64,000 nt of DNA from Acidimicrobiia bacterium (lineage in GTDB: Bacteria; Actinomycetota; Acidimicrobiia; Spongiisociales; UBA5794), in contig JALSQW010000056.1 in the NCBI GenBank assembly GCA_026985095.1, positions 133,144 through 197,143 of the forward strand, read 5' to 3'. A program made the position numbers and the translations under genes. A model generated the notes under the pieces. That model saw nothing but the letters and a program-made list of their open reading frames with translations, searched no databases and had not been told where the DNA came from. Position 1 is the first letter of the stretch; each line of letters begins with the position of its first letter. Shown piece by piece: positions 9,189 through 19,938 of this stretch.

Positions 9189-10537
9189 TCGCAACGAGCG
9201 GGCTGCGCTGGGACCTCGAAGCGATCGCCGCCACCGTCGGGGGCTCCGTGTTCGGAACCACGCCGATCCCCATCACGGCCGTTGAGATCGACTCCCGCCG
9301 AGTCGCCCCAGGATCGCTGTTCGTCGCCCTCCCAGGAGCCCGCGTCGACGGCCACGACTTCGTCGACGATGCCCTGGCGGCGGGCGCCGCCGCGGCGATC
9401 GTGCGGAAGGGTGCCGGGACGACCGCGGTCCCGCGCATCGAGGTCGGCGACACGATCGTCGCCCTGCGCGATCTCGCCGCGCTCCGCCGACGAGAGCTGC
9501 CTGTTCCGACCATCGCTGTCACCGGGTCGACGGGCAAGACCTCCACCAAGGAGCTGATCGCCGCGATCGTCGCAGGGTCGTGGGCCTCGCCCCGATCGTT
9601 CAACAACGAGATCGGCCTGCCGCTCACGGTGCTGGCGGCCCCCGACGACGCCACCGCGCTCGTCCTCGAAGTCGGATCCCGCGGGGCAGGCCACATCCGC
9701 TGGCTCTTGCCCGCCGCGGTTCCCGACGTCGCGGTCATCACCAACATCGGCCTCGTCCACCTCGAGACCTTCGGCACCCAGGCGGACCTCGTCGCCGCCA
9801 AGTGGGAGCTCGTCGAAGGCCTCGGCGACGGCGGGGTCGCGGTGCTCCCCGCCGGCGATCCTCGCCTCGCCGGGAGGTACGCCGGCAGGACGGTCACCTT
9901 CGGCTCGGAGGCCGGCGCCGACGTGCGCGTCGGGGACCTCAGCCTCGACGATGTCGCCCGTCCCCGGTTCACCCTCGACGTCGGCGGCCGGCGACGGTCC
10001 GTTCGGCTCCGGCTCGCGGGTGCCCACCACGCCATCAACGCCGCCGCGGCGGCGGCCGCCGTCGTGGCCTCCGGGCTTCCCATCGACCTCGATGCGATCG
10101 TCGCAGGGCTGGAATCGGCGGTCGGGCAGCAGTGGCGGATGCAGGTCCACCAGGGTCGGTTCGTCGTCGTGAACGACGCCTACAACGCGAATCCGACCTC
10201 CACCGAGTCGGCCCTCCGGTCCGTCGCCGCCATGGGCACCGGCCGCGTCGCCGTGCTCGGCGAGATGGCCGAACTCGGACCCGTGGCCGAGCGTGAGCAT
10301 CGCCGGATCGGCCGCCTCGTCGCCGAACTCGGCTACCGGACCCTGATCGCCGTCGGTGACGTCCACGGCATGGACCGAGCCGCCGGAGGAATCGCCATCC
10401 CCGTCCCGGATGCCGACGCCGCCTTCGCCGCCGCCGTCGACGTGCTCGCACCCGGCGACGTGGTCCTCGTCAAGGCGTCCCGCAGCGTCGGTCTCGAGCG
10501 ACTCGCCGACCGTCTCGTGGAGGAGGCGACGGCGTGA
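9185..10537 (+). CDS. murF: UDP-N-acetylmuramoyl-tripeptide--D-alanyl-D-alanine ligase
   Basis: IAVTGSTGKTSTKELI, NDAYNANPTSTESALRS; ATGA overlap with murE. Confidence 0.96.
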   Translation: MIATSGLRWDLEAIAATVGGSVFGTTPIPITAVEIDSRRVAPGSLFVALPGARVDGHDFVDDALAAGAAAAIVRKGAGTTAVPRIEVGDTIVALRDLAALRRRELPVPTIAVTGSTGKTSTKELIAAIVAGSWASPRSFNNEIGLPLTVLAAPDDATALVLEVGSRGAGHIRWLLPAAVPDVAVITNIGLVHLETFGTQADLVAAKWELVEGLGDGGVAVLPAGDPRLAGRYAGRTVTFGSEAGADVRVGDLSLDDVARPRFTLDVGGRRRSVRLRLAGAHHAINAAAAAAAVVASGLPIDLDAIVAGLESAVGQQWRMQVHQGRFVVVNDAYNANPTSTESALRSVAAMGTGRVAVLGEMAELGPVAEREHRRIGRLVAELGYRTLIAVGDVHGMDRAAGGIAIPVPDADAAFAAAVDVLAPGDVVLVKASRSVGLERLADRLVEEATA

Positions 10538-11598
10538 TCTCCCTCCTCATCGCCTCGGCCATCGCCTTCGCCTTCACCATCTCGGTCACCCCGGCAGCCA
10601 TCCGAGCGTTCCGGCGCCACGACATCGGCCAGTTCATCCAGTCCGAGGTCGAGGGACACATGCACAAGCGCGGTACCCCGACGATGGGTGGGATCGTCAT
10701 CATCGGCGGCGCCACACTGGGGTACGTCCTCGGCCACTTCCGCATCTACACGATCGGTCACGGTTTCGAGCTCACCACCCGTCCCTTCGGGCACACGGCC
10801 CTCCTGGCGCTGTTCGCGTTCTTGGGTATGGGGCTCATCGGCTTCCTCGACGACTACATGAAGTACGCCAGGAAGGAGAACAAGGGCCTCTCGAAGCGAT
10901 GGAAGTTCCTCGGCCAGCTCACCATCGCGGCGCTGTTCGCCGGAGGAGCCGTGATGGCGGGTGCCAGCACCGAGCTGTCGTTCACGCGGCCCCTCGGGAT
11001 CGACCTGGGCCCGTACCTGTACTTCGGGCTCGTGCTGTTCATGCTCACCGCGACGGCCAATGCCGTGAACCTGACCGACGGTCTCGACGGCCTCGTGGCC
11101 GGCTCGGGAGCCCTCGTCTTCGGCGCCTACGTGCTCATCGCCTTCTGGCAGTTCCGCAACCCCGAGTTCTACGGGGTCCCCTCGGCGCTCGATCTGGCCG
11201 TCTTCGGAGCGGCGTTGTCCGGCGCCGCCCTCGGCTTCTTGTGGTGGAACGCCGCGCCGGCGAAGATCTTCATGGGCGACACCGGCTCGCAGGCCTTCGG
11301 CGGGGCGCTGGCGGCGCTGGCGCTGCTCACCAACACCGAGCTGCTGCTCATCCTCCTCGGGGGTCTGTACGTCATGGAGACCCTGTCGGTCATCGGCCAG
11401 GTCTTCGCCTTCCGGGTCTTCGGTCGGCGGATCTTCAAGATGTCGCCCATCCATCACCATTTCGAGCTGGCCGGATGGCCCGAGACGACCGTCATCGTCC
11501 GGTTCTGGATCCTGGCGGGGATCATGGTCGCCATCGGCGTCGGGCTGTTCTACGCCGACTTCATCACCGCCACCGACGGGGGAGTGTTGCTGCCATGA
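10534..11598 (+). CDS. mraY: Phospho-N-acetylmuramoyl-pentapeptide-transferase
   Basis: HMHKRGTPTMGG, NAVNLTDGLDGL, GDTGSQAFGG, PIHHHFELAGWPET. Confidence 0.98.
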   Translation: MISLLIASAIAFAFTISVTPAAIRAFRRHDIGQFIQSEVEGHMHKRGTPTMGGIVIIGGATLGYVLGHFRIYTIGHGFELTTRPFGHTALLALFAFLGMGLIGFLDDYMKYARKENKGLSKRWKFLGQLTIAALFAGGAVMAGASTELSFTRPLGIDLGPYLYFGLVLFMLTATANAVNLTDGLDGLVAGSGALVFGAYVLIAFWQFRNPEFYGVPSALDLAVFGAALSGAALGFLWWNAAPAKIFMGDTGSQAFGGALAALALLTNTELLLILLGGLYVMETLSVIGQVFAFRVFGRRIFKMSPIHHHFELAGWPETTVIVRFWILAGIMVAIGVGLFYADFITATDGGVLLP

Positions 11599-12872
11599 AG
11601 GTCCTCGTCCTCGGTGCGGCGGTGAGCGGCCGGGCGGCGGCCGAGCTCTCCCGTCGGCAGGGTCACGTCACGGCGGTCTACGATCGCCGATCGGCCGCCG
11701 TGCGGCCGTTGCGTGACCGAGGGTTCGAGGTGCACTCGGGGAGCTGGAACGCCGGTCTCCTCCGCGGTGTCGACCTCGTCGTGGCGAGCCCCGGGTTCGG
11801 AGAATCATCGCCGCCGATCACCGACACCGCCGCGTCGGGCATCCCCCTGTGGGCGGAGATCGAGTTCGCCTCTCGGGCGCTCACCGCGCCGTACGTCGCG
11901 GTGACCGGGACGAACGGCAAGACGACCGTCACCGAGGCCCTGGCTGCCATGCTGGAACGCTCAGGCCGGCGCACCATCGCCGCGGGGAACGTCGGCACGC
12001 CCTTGGCGAGCGTCGTCGACCAGGAGTGGGACATCGTGGTGGTCGAAGCGTCGAGCTTCCAGCTCCGTTTCGTCGACACCTTCCACCCGTTCGCTGCAGG
12101 CGTCACGAACCTCGCCCCCGACCATCTCGATTGGCATGGCTCCTTCGAACGGTACGCCACCGCCAAGGCCGAGATCCATCGCAACATGGAAGGCGACGAT
12201 CTGTTCGTCTTCAACGCCGACGACGTCGCCGCAGCCCGCCTCGCGGCACGCGCTCGATGCCGTCTCCAGCCGGTCAGCGGCACCTCGGTTCCTCCCCACG
12301 GCATCGGCGTCGATGCCGGTGCGCTCGCCGTCGGGGAGCATCGGCTCCATGCCGGCACCGATGATCCGTCCTATCTCCTCGACCTGGCCGTCGCGGCCGC
12401 CCTCGCCATCGAGGCGGGCGCAGGCATCGATGCGATCGCGACCGTCGTGGAGGGGTTCCGGCCGGGAGCCCATCGCAGGGAACTGGTCGCCGACGCGGGG
12501 GGCATCCGATGGGTCAACGACTCGAAGGCCACGAACCCCCACGCGGCGGCGGCCGCCGCGGCCGCCTACCGGTCGGTCGTCCTGCTCGCCGGCGGGAAGA
12601 ACAAGGGCCTCGATCTGACACCGCTGACGCAGGTCCCCGCCATCCGGCGGATCGTCGCCTTCGGGGAGTCCGCCGGCGAGATCGCGGCGGCCGCTCCCGA
12701 GGTCGTGGACGTGGTCGACGACCTCGACGCGGCGATCGGCCTGGCGGAAGCGATCGCGCGCTCGGGCGACACGGTGCTCCTGGCGCCCGGGTGCGCCAGC
12801 TTCGACCAGTTCACGTCGTACGAGGAGCGCGGAGACACGTTCCGACGATCGGTACAGGAGAGGACACGATGA
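11595..12872 (+). CDS. murD: UDP-N-acetylmuramoylalanine--D-glutamate ligase
   Basis: VAVTGTNGKTTVTEALAAML, WVNDSKATNPHAAAAA, LAPGCASFDQFTSYEERGDTF. Confidence 0.97.
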   Translation: MKVLVLGAAVSGRAAAELSRRQGHVTAVYDRRSAAVRPLRDRGFEVHSGSWNAGLLRGVDLVVASPGFGESSPPITDTAASGIPLWAEIEFASRALTAPYVAVTGTNGKTTVTEALAAMLERSGRRTIAAGNVGTPLASVVDQEWDIVVVEASSFQLRFVDTFHPFAAGVTNLAPDHLDWHGSFERYATAKAEIHRNMEGDDLFVFNADDVAAARLAARARCRLQPVSGTSVPPHGIGVDAGALAVGEHRLHAGTDDPSYLLDLAVAAALAIEAGAGIDAIATVVEGFRPGAHRRELVADAGGIRWVNDSKATNPHAAAAAAAAYRSVVLLAGGKNKGLDLTPLTQVPAIRRIVAFGESAGEIAAAAPEVVDVVDDLDAAIGLAEAIARSGDTVLLAPGCASFDQFTSYEERGDTFRRSVQERTR

Positions 12873-14053
12873 CCGGAAGGGTGAGCACACTCGGCTACGC
12901 GAGACGGCGGTCGGGGTCCAAGGCCGTTCCCCGCGCCGCCACGTTGGAACGCCGCGCCGTGCTCCTGGCCGTCCCGGTCGCCATGCTGCTCATCATCGGG
13001 CTGGGGGCGATGCTGTCGGCATCCTCGGTGGTGTCGATCCGAGCCACCGGCGACTCGTTGTTCTACTTCAAGCGCCAGGTCATGTGGGTGGGCCTCGGTG
13101 TCATCGCGTTCGCGGTGTCGGTGCGGATCCCCTACCGCCGATGGCAAGGCCTGGCCCTGCCCCTGTACGTCGCCACCATGGCGCTGCTCGTCCTGACGCT
13201 GATCGCCGGCGACCGCCGCAACGGCGCGGTCCGTTGGATCGAGGTCGGCTCCTTCACGATCCAAGCCGCCGAGTTCGCCAAGCTCACCACGTTGATGCTC
13301 CTGGCGGCGGCGCTCACCAAGAAGGAGCGGTGGCTCGGACACCTCATGCACTTCATGGCGCCGGTCGGCGCCATCTTGGGCATCGTCGGCCTGCTCCTGC
13401 TGGCCCAACCCGACTTCGGGAGCTTCATGCTCATCCTCGCCGCCGCCTTCGCGGTCATGCTCACGTCGGCCGCGCCGATCGGCTACGTCGCCGGTCTGGG
13501 CACCCTCGGGGTGATGATGGCGTCGATCCTCGCCTTCGGGGCGAACTACCGGCGGTCCCGCATCGATGCGTTCCTCGACCCGATGGCCGACCCGCTCGGT
13601 GCCGGTCATCAGGCGGTGCAGAGCCTGGTGGCGTTGGGGACCGGTGGCCTGTTCGGTGTCGGCCTGGGAGCGAGCCGAGCGCGCTGGTCGTTCCTCCCGA
13701 ACGCGCATACCGACTTCATCTTCGCCATCATCGGAGAGGAGACCGGTATGGTCGGCTCCATCCTGGTCATCGCCCTGTTCGCCATGTTCGCGGTCGTCGG
13801 CATCCGGATCGCCCTCGCAGCTCCAGATCGATTCGGGCGTCTCCTCGCCGTGGGGCTCGTTGCCCTCTTGAGCTTCCAGGCGATCGTGAACATCGGCGGG
13901 GTCCTGGCCGTCCTCCCGATCACCGGCGTTCCGCTCCCGTTCGTCTCCGCCGGTGGCAACGCCATGATGGTCAACCTGGCCGCGGTCGGGATCCTCGTCA
14001 ACATCGCCAGGGCCACCCGGGTCGCAGCCCGCGGCAAGGACGTTCGGTCGTGA
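12869..14053 (+). CDS. ftsW: FtsW lipid II polymerase (SEDS family)
   Basis: Multi-TM; HTDFIFAIIGEETG and ITGVPLPFVSAGGNAM. Confidence 0.97.
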   Translation: MTGRVSTLGYARRRSGSKAVPRAATLERRAVLLAVPVAMLLIIGLGAMLSASSVVSIRATGDSLFYFKRQVMWVGLGVIAFAVSVRIPYRRWQGLALPLYVATMALLVLTLIAGDRRNGAVRWIEVGSFTIQAAEFAKLTTLMLLAAALTKKERWLGHLMHFMAPVGAILGIVGLLLLAQPDFGSFMLILAAAFAVMLTSAAPIGYVAGLGTLGVMMASILAFGANYRRSRIDAFLDPMADPLGAGHQAVQSLVALGTGGLFGVGLGASRARWSFLPNAHTDFIFAIIGEETGMVGSILVIALFAMFAVVGIRIALAAPDRFGRLLAVGLVALLSFQAIVNIGGVLAVLPITGVPLPFVSAGGNAMMVNLAAVGILVNIARATRVAARGKDVRS

Positions 14054-15135
14054 CCGTCGCCATCGCCGCAGCAGGCACGGGCGGACACCTCTATCCGGCG
14101 CTCGCCGTCGCCGATTCCCTCGTGACGGACCTCGGCGTCCCGGCCGACGAGATCGTGTTCTTCGGTGGCGATCGGATGGAGACGACGATGGTCCCGTCCG
14201 CTGGGTATCGGCTCGAGCAGGTCGACATCCGCGGCCTCGAGCGGTCCCTGTCGTTCGGCAACCTCTCGTTGCCCTTCGTCGTGCGACGAGCCGCCCACCG
14301 CATGGCGACGGTGATGGATGCCGCCGCGACGAAGGTGGTCGCCGCGTTCGGAAGCTACATCACCGTCCCCGCCGCGCTGGCCGCTCGACGGGTCGGCGTT
14401 CCGTTCGTCGTACACGAGCAGAACGCCGTACCCGGGCTGGCCAACCGGCTCGCCGCCCGGAGGGCGACCACGACGCTGGTCGGGTTCCCCCAGGCCGCCG
14501 AGCGTCTGAGGGGCGCCATCGTCGTGGGGAACCCGCTGCGCCGCGAGCTGGCCACGTTCGACCGGAAGGCGAGCCGCGCGGCGGCGCGTGGCATGTACGG
14601 ACTTGATCCGGAGGCACCGGTCGTCGGCATCCTTGGAGGGAGCCTCGGAGCGCGCATCCTCAACGAGCTGGCCGACCGGATCGCCACCACCAACGGTGGG
14701 AAGCTCCACGTCCTCCATCTCAGTGGCCGTCGCGACGCCGAACGGTTCCTCACCGCCTCGGCGTCGGTGGACACCTGGACGGTGGTCCCGTTCGAACCGG
14801 CGATGGACCGGTTCTACGCGGCGGTCGACCTGGTCGTGTCACGGGCCGGGGCGTCGACGATCTCGGAACTGGCCGTGACCGGCACGCCGGCGATCGTGGT
14901 GCCCTACGCCCTGGGTACCGCCGGTCATCAGGACGCCAACGCCGCCGAACTCGCCGCCGCGGGTGGGTGTGTGGTCGTTCCGGAAGGGGAGGTCGATTCG
15001 ATCCTCCCGCTGGTCGCCGATCTGGTGGTCGACGGTGATCGACTCGCAACGATGGGTGCCGCCGCCAGGTCGGTGGCGCGACCCGACGCAGCCCGCACGG
15101 TCGCTACCGTGCTCGCGGAGACCATCGATGGTTGA
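14050..15135 (+). CDS. murG: UDP-GlcNAc:lipid I GlcNAc transferase
   Basis: AAAGTGGHLYPALAVAD, VVHEQNAVPGLANR, VVSRAGASTISEL. Confidence 0.97.
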   Translation: MTVAIAAAGTGGHLYPALAVADSLVTDLGVPADEIVFFGGDRMETTMVPSAGYRLEQVDIRGLERSLSFGNLSLPFVVRRAAHRMATVMDAAATKVVAAFGSYITVPAALAARRVGVPFVVHEQNAVPGLANRLAARRATTTLVGFPQAAERLRGAIVVGNPLRRELATFDRKASRAAARGMYGLDPEAPVVGILGGSLGARILNELADRIATTNGGKLHVLHLSGRRDAERFLTASASVDTWTVVPFEPAMDRFYAAVDLVVSRAGASTISELAVTGTPAIVVPYALGTAGHQDANAAELAAAGGCVVVPEGEVDSILPLVADLVVDGDRLATMGAAARSVARPDAARTVATVLAETIDG

Positions 15136-16510
15136 CACCTCCCTGCCGCCCGCCGGGTCGAGCATCCACGTCATCGGCGTCGGAGGAGCGGGGATGTCGG
15201 GCGTGGCGAAGATCCTCGCCCAACTCGGGTACCGCGTCTCGGGTTCGGACCTGAAACCGGGTCGAACCCTGGAGCTCCTCGAGGACGTCGGGATCGTCAC
15301 CTGGGTCGGTCACCGGCCGGACCGGGCGGCATCGTGGGACGTCGTCGTGGCGTCGTCGGCGGTCCCGGATCGGGACCCGGAGCTCCGCGCAGCCGCCGAG
15401 GCGGGCGTTCCGGTCTGGCGCCGGCCTCGTCTCCTGGGTGCGCTCACGACCCGGTTCCCGACGGTGGGGTTCTCCGGCACCCATGGGAAGACGACGAGCA
15501 CCGCCCTGGCGGTGACCGCCCTGCGAGGGATGGGGAACGATCCGTCGTTCATCGTCGGTGGTGAGCTCGTGGCCCTCAACACGGGTGCACACCGCGGAAC
15601 CGACGACCTGTTCGTCCTGGAGGCCGACGAAGCCTTCGGAACGTTCCGGCATCTCCACCTCACCGGGATGATGGTGACCAACATCGAGCCCGACCATCTC
15701 GACCACTACGGAACCGTCGCCGCGCTGGAGGACGCGTTCGCTCAGGTCGCGGCCGACGTCTCGGGGCCCGTGGTCGCCTGTATCGACGATCCCGGGGTGC
15801 GCCGCCTCGACCAGCGGGTTCCCGTCGTCTCGTACGGAACCAGCTCGGATGCCACCTGGCGGATCGTCGACGCCGCTCCTGCAGGCCTCGGCGTCCGGTT
15901 CGGTCTCCAACACGACGCGGGTGGCTCTGGCGATGCCGTCGTCGTCGAGGTACCCCGGCCGGGCATGCACGTCGCCCGCGACGCAGCCGGTGTCCTCGCC
16001 CTGCTGGGGGAGATGGGCTACGACGTGGCGGCCGCGGCCGCATCGCTGGAGGGGTTCGACGGCGTCCGGCGCCGTTGGGAGGTACGGGCGAAGGTCGCGG
16101 GCGTGGTCGTGGTCGAGGACTACGCCCACCATCCCACCGAGATCGCGGCGACGGTCGAAGCCGCGATCGCCGGAGCGCGGGGGCGGGTGTGGGCGGTGTT
16201 CCAACCGCATCGGTACACCCGCACCGCCGATCTGGGACCGGACTTCGGCCGGCCCTTGTCCGCGGTCGACGAGGTCATCGTCACCGACGTGTACCCGGCG
16301 GGTGAGCATCCGATCCCGGGGGTCACCGGCAAGATCGTCGCCGACGCGGTGGCGGCTGCCGGAGGCCACGTCCGGTACGTGCCCAAGCTCGACGACGTGG
16401 TGGATCTCGTGGTGGGCGCGCTGCATCCCGGGGACGTCCTGGTGCTCCTGGGAGCCGGAGATGTCGGGTCGATCGCCGAGTCGGTGGCGTTGGCCTTGGA
16501 GCGACGATGA
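15128..16510 (+). CDS. murC: UDP-N-acetylmuramate--L-alanine ligase
   Basis: IHVIGVGGAGMSGVAKIL, FSGTHGKTTSTALAVTAL, EDYAHHPTEIAATVEA. Confidence 0.97.
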   Translation: MVDTSLPPAGSSIHVIGVGGAGMSGVAKILAQLGYRVSGSDLKPGRTLELLEDVGIVTWVGHRPDRAASWDVVVASSAVPDRDPELRAAAEAGVPVWRRPRLLGALTTRFPTVGFSGTHGKTTSTALAVTALRGMGNDPSFIVGGELVALNTGAHRGTDDLFVLEADEAFGTFRHLHLTGMMVTNIEPDHLDHYGTVAALEDAFAQVAADVSGPVVACIDDPGVRRLDQRVPVVSYGTSSDATWRIVDAAPAGLGVRFGLQHDAGGSGDAVVVEVPRPGMHVARDAAGVLALLGEMGYDVAAAAASLEGFDGVRRRWEVRAKVAGVVVVEDYAHHPTEIAATVEAAIAGARGRVWAVFQPHRYTRTADLGPDFGRPLSAVDEVIVTDVYPAGEHPIPGVTGKIVADAVAAAGGHVRYVPKLDDVVDLVVGALHPGDVLVLLGAGDVGSIAESVALALERR

Positions 16511-17415
16511 CCGGATCGATCGATCATCCCGCGGTCCGTCGCGACGTTCCGCTCGCTGCGCACACGACCTACAAGGTCGGTGGCCTCGCCGCGTTCTGGG
16601 CCGAACCGGCGACGATCGCCGATCTCGCCGGTGTCCTCGACGCCGTGCCGAGCGACCTGCCGGTGCTCGTCCTCGGTCGAGGGAGCAACCTGGTGTTCTC
16701 GGATGCCGGGTTCGACGGGCTGGTCATCCGGCCGACCGGGGAGTTCCTCGGAGTGTCGGTCGGTGACGATGGCGAGGTCGTCGCCGGCGGGGCGGCCCCG
16801 CTGCCGAAGGTGGCCCGCACGGCTGCGGCTGCGGGACGAGCCGGTCTCGAGTTCTACGTCGGTATCCCCGGCTCGGTGGGTGGTGCCATCCGGATGAACG
16901 CGGGAGGTCACGGCTCCGACACCGCCACCGTTCTCCTCACCGCCACGGTGCTCGACCTCGTCACCAGGCAGACGGACGACCTGACCCCGGCCGCTCTCGA
17001 GTTCGGGTACCGCCGCTCCGGGTTGACGGATCGTCACATGGTCCTGCGGGCGTCGTTCCGGACCGAGCCGGGAGACCCGGCCGTGCTCGATGGTCGATTG
17101 CGTGACATCATCCGCTGGCGGAAGGAACACCAACCCGGGGGGACCCTGAACGCCGGCAGCGTGTTCAAGAACCCGCCGGGGGCCTCGGCCGGGGAGATCA
17201 TCGACCGACTGGGGTTGAAGGGCTACCGTCGCGGCGACGTGGCGGTGTCGGAGATGCATGCGAACTTCTTCGTCGCCGGGCCCGGGGCCACCGGCCACGA
17301 CATCTGGGAGCTCGTCCGTGCCGTGCGAGCGAAGGTGAAAGAGGCGACCGGGATCGATCTCGAGCCGGAGATCCGGTTCGTCGGCCAGTTCGGAGACACG
17401 GAGGTCCACCCATGA
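16507..17415 (+). CDS. murB: UDP-N-acetylenolpyruvoylglucosamine reductase
   Basis: HTTYKVGGLAAFWAEP, LGRGSNLVFSDAGFDGLVI, IPGSVGGAIRMNAGGHG. Confidence 0.97.
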   Translation: MTGSIDHPAVRRDVPLAAHTTYKVGGLAAFWAEPATIADLAGVLDAVPSDLPVLVLGRGSNLVFSDAGFDGLVIRPTGEFLGVSVGDDGEVVAGGAAPLPKVARTAAAAGRAGLEFYVGIPGSVGGAIRMNAGGHGSDTATVLLTATVLDLVTRQTDDLTPAALEFGYRRSGLTDRHMVLRASFRTEPGDPAVLDGRLRDIIRWRKEHQPGGTLNAGSVFKNPPGASAGEIIDRLGLKGYRRGDVAVSEMHANFFVAGPGATGHDIWELVRAVRAKVKEATGIDLEPEIRFVGQFGDTEVHP

Positions 17416-18203
17416 GAACGATGGACGAGCGGATCGCACGCCGGCGGCGTCTGGTCACCGAAGACCGCGCCGCTCGTCGCCTGCGACGCATCCTCACGGT
17501 GCTGGCGATCGCCGGTGTCGTGGCGTTCGCAGCCTGGTTCGTTCGCTCGCCGTACCTGTCGATCGCCGAGGTGACCGCGACGGGCGGGTCCGTCACCGAT
17601 CCGGTGACCCTCGCGACCGAGATGGGTATCCGCCCCGGCGTCCCGACCATCGACGTCGACCGAGGAGCCCTCGAAGCCAGGCTCGAGTCCGAGCCGTGGA
17701 TCGCGGGCGCCGAGGTCGCCGTGTCGTGGCCGGGGACCGTCTCCATCACGGTCATCGAACACCGGGCGGTGGCGCAGGTGGGATCCCGAGGATCCGCCGT
17801 GGTGGTGGCCGAAGACGGGACCGTGCTGGAGCCCGCCGGTGACGCCCCGATGCCGGTCGTCGCCATCGAACCGGCGACGACGCGAGCCGGTGAGCGTCTC
17901 TCCGATCGACGCATCATCGGGGCCCTGGGGTTCGTCGACGCCCTTCCGCGGGACCTGGCCGTGGCCACCGAGGTCGAAGCAGAAGGCGAGATCCTGTGGG
18001 CGACGGTGCCGGGCCATCGTGTCAGGCTCGGGCACGGCACCGACATGGAGATGAAGGCCGCGGTCCTCGTCGCGATGCTCGAGACGGACATCCCTCCCGG
18101 CGCGGTGATCGATCTCATCGCTCCCACCCGTCCCGCCGTGCGAGCTCAACCTGAACTTGAAGGTGAGTCCCCGGGTCCCGCAAAGGGTGAAGTTTCGGGT
18201 TAA
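17412..18203 (+). CDS. ftsQ: FtsQ/DivIB cell division protein
   Basis: N-terminal TM then POTRA domain ([22 protein letters not shown]); between murB and ftsZ. Confidence 0.9.
   Translation: MRTMDERIARRRRLVTEDRAARRLRRILTVLAIAGVVAFAAWFVRSPYLSIAEVTATGGSVTDPVTLATEMGIRPGVPTIDVDRGALEARLESEPWIAGAEVAVSWPGTVSITVIEHRAVAQVGSRGSAVVVAEDGTVLEPAGDAPMPVVAIEPATTRAGERLSDRRIIGALGFVDALPRDLAVATEVEAEGEILWATVPGHRVRLGHGTDMEMKAAVLVAMLETDIPPGAVIDLIAPTRPAVRAQPELEGESPGPAKGEVSG
18148..18201. promoter_or_regulatory. Inverted pair of AACCYGAA(A)CTT elements overlapping ftsQ 3' end, upstream of ftsZ
   Basis: AACCTGAACTT (18148-18158) and AAGTTTCGGGTT (18190-18201; reverse complement AACCCGAAACTT). Confidence 0.4.
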
Positions 18204-18232
18204 CCTTGGGGAACCGTGCCGGAGGGATGCAG

Positions 18233-19318
18233 ATGACGACCGATACCAACAGAGCGCCACACACCTACCTCGCCGTGATCAAGGTGGTCGGGGTCGGCGG
18301 CGGCGGGGTCAATGCCGTCAACCGGATGATCGAATCCGGGGTGGGCGGCGTGGAGTTCATCGCCATCAACACCGACGCGCAGGCGCTCTTGATGTCGGAC
18401 GCCGACATGAAACTCGACATCGGCCGCGACGCCACCCGTGGGCTCGGCGCCGGCGCCAACCCCGAAGTCGGGCGCGAGGCGGCCGACGAGCATCGCGACG
18501 AGATCGAGGATGCCCTCAAGGGCGCCGACATGGTGTTCATCACCGCCGGCGAGGGTGGCGGGACCGGGACCGGTGCTGCACCCGTCGTCGCCGAGGTCGC
18601 CCGCTCCGCAGGGGCGCTCACCGTGGGTGTCGTCACCCGACCGTTCGGCTTCGAAGGTCGCCGACGTTCCGTCCAGGCCGAACAGGGGATCCAGGCCCTC
18701 AAGGCCGCCGTCGACACCCTGATCATCATCCCCAACGAGCGCCTCCTCGAGGTCGCCGATACCAACATGCCGGTGACCGAAGCGTTCCGGATGGCCGACG
18801 AGGTCCTCACCGCCGGGGTCAAGGGCATCACCGACCTCATCACCACCCCCGGGCTCATCAACGTCGACTTCGCCGACGTCAAGACCGTCATGGCCGAAGC
18901 GGGTTCCGCGGTGATGGGCATCGGCCATGCGACCGGCGACTCGCGCGCCGAACAAGCCGCAGAGAAGGCCATCTCGAGTCCCCTGTTGGAGACCTCGATG
19001 GAAGGTGCCCGCGGGGTGCTGCTGTCCCTCGCCGGCCCTTCCGATATGACCTTGCAGGAGCTGAACACGGCGGCGACGTTGATCGCCGACCACTCCGACG
19101 CCGATGCGAACATCATCTTCGGCGCCGTGATCGACGACACGCTCGGCGACGAGATGCGGGTCACCGTGATCGCCGCCGGTTTCGACCGGGACCGCCGCTC
19201 CACGTCGGGTATCACCGGCTCACCGGCGTCTCGGCCCCGACCCTCGTTGTTCACCGACGACGAGGACAGCACCGAAGAGCGCGACGACCTCGAGATCCCG
19301 GGGTTCGTCCAAGGATGA
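18233..19318 (+). CDS. ftsZ: Cell division protein FtsZ
   Basis: [34 protein letters not shown] tubulin signature; GGAGGG ribosome-binding site upstream of ATG. Confidence 0.98.
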   Translation: MTTDTNRAPHTYLAVIKVVGVGGGGVNAVNRMIESGVGGVEFIAINTDAQALLMSDADMKLDIGRDATRGLGAGANPEVGREAADEHRDEIEDALKGADMVFITAGEGGGTGTGAAPVVAEVARSAGALTVGVVTRPFGFEGRRRSVQAEQGIQALKAAVDTLIIIPNERLLEVADTNMPVTEAFRMADEVLTAGVKGITDLITTPGLINVDFADVKTVMAEAGSAVMGIGHATGDSRAEQAAEKAISSPLLETSMEGARGVLLSLAGPSDMTLQELNTAATLIADHSDADANIIFGAVIDDTLGDEMRVTVIAAGFDRDRRSTSGITGSPASRPRPSLFTDDEDSTEERDDLEIPGFVQG

Positions 19319-19938
19319 TCCGCCCGCCCGGATTCCGGGCGACGGCGTTCGAGACCCGTGCCGTCGACGACGCCAGAGACGACCTGGCGGTTCGACGGTC
19401 CCTGGCGACGGAGCTGGGGATCGGCACCGACTGGGCGTACCTGCATCAGGTCCACGGAGCGACGGTCATCGAGGCGACCGGCCCCGGGCTGCTGGGCGAC
19501 GCCGACGGCATCGTCACCACCCGCCGCGGCCTTCCCATCGTGGTCGCGACCGCCGACTGTCTCCCCATCGTCATCGAGGGAGCGGGCAGCGTCGGCGTCG
19601 CCCATGCCGGTTGGCGAGGGCTCGCCGCAGGGATCGTCGGGGCGGTGCTCTCCGCCATGGCGGATCTCGGGGATCGTCCCGTGCGGGCGGCCATCGGGCC
19701 GGCGATCGGCCCGTGTTGCTACGAGGTCGGGCCCGAGGTCGCCGGCCGCTTCCCTCGCTTCGTGTCGACCACGACCTGGGGGACCACCAGCATCGACCTC
19801 GCGGCCGCAGCCGCCGATCAGCTCGACGGGCTCGAGGTCTGGACGTCGGGCCGCTGCACCCGGACCGACCCCGATCTCCGGTCGTACCGTGGTGGCGATC
19901 TCCATCGCCGGCAGGTCGCCGTCGGGTGGCTGCCGTGA
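19315..19938 (+). CDS. pgeF: Peptidoglycan editing factor / YfiH laccase-domain protein
   Basis: [47 protein letters not shown]. Confidence 0.94.
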   Translation: MIRPPGFRATAFETRAVDDARDDLAVRRSLATELGIGTDWAYLHQVHGATVIEATGPGLLGDADGIVTTRRGLPIVVATADCLPIVIEGAGSVGVAHAGWRGLAAGIVGAVLSAMADLGDRPVRAAIGPAIGPCCYEVGPEVAGRFPRFVSTTTWGTTSIDLAAAAADQLDGLEVWTSGRCTRTDPDLRSYRGGDLHRRQVAVGWLP

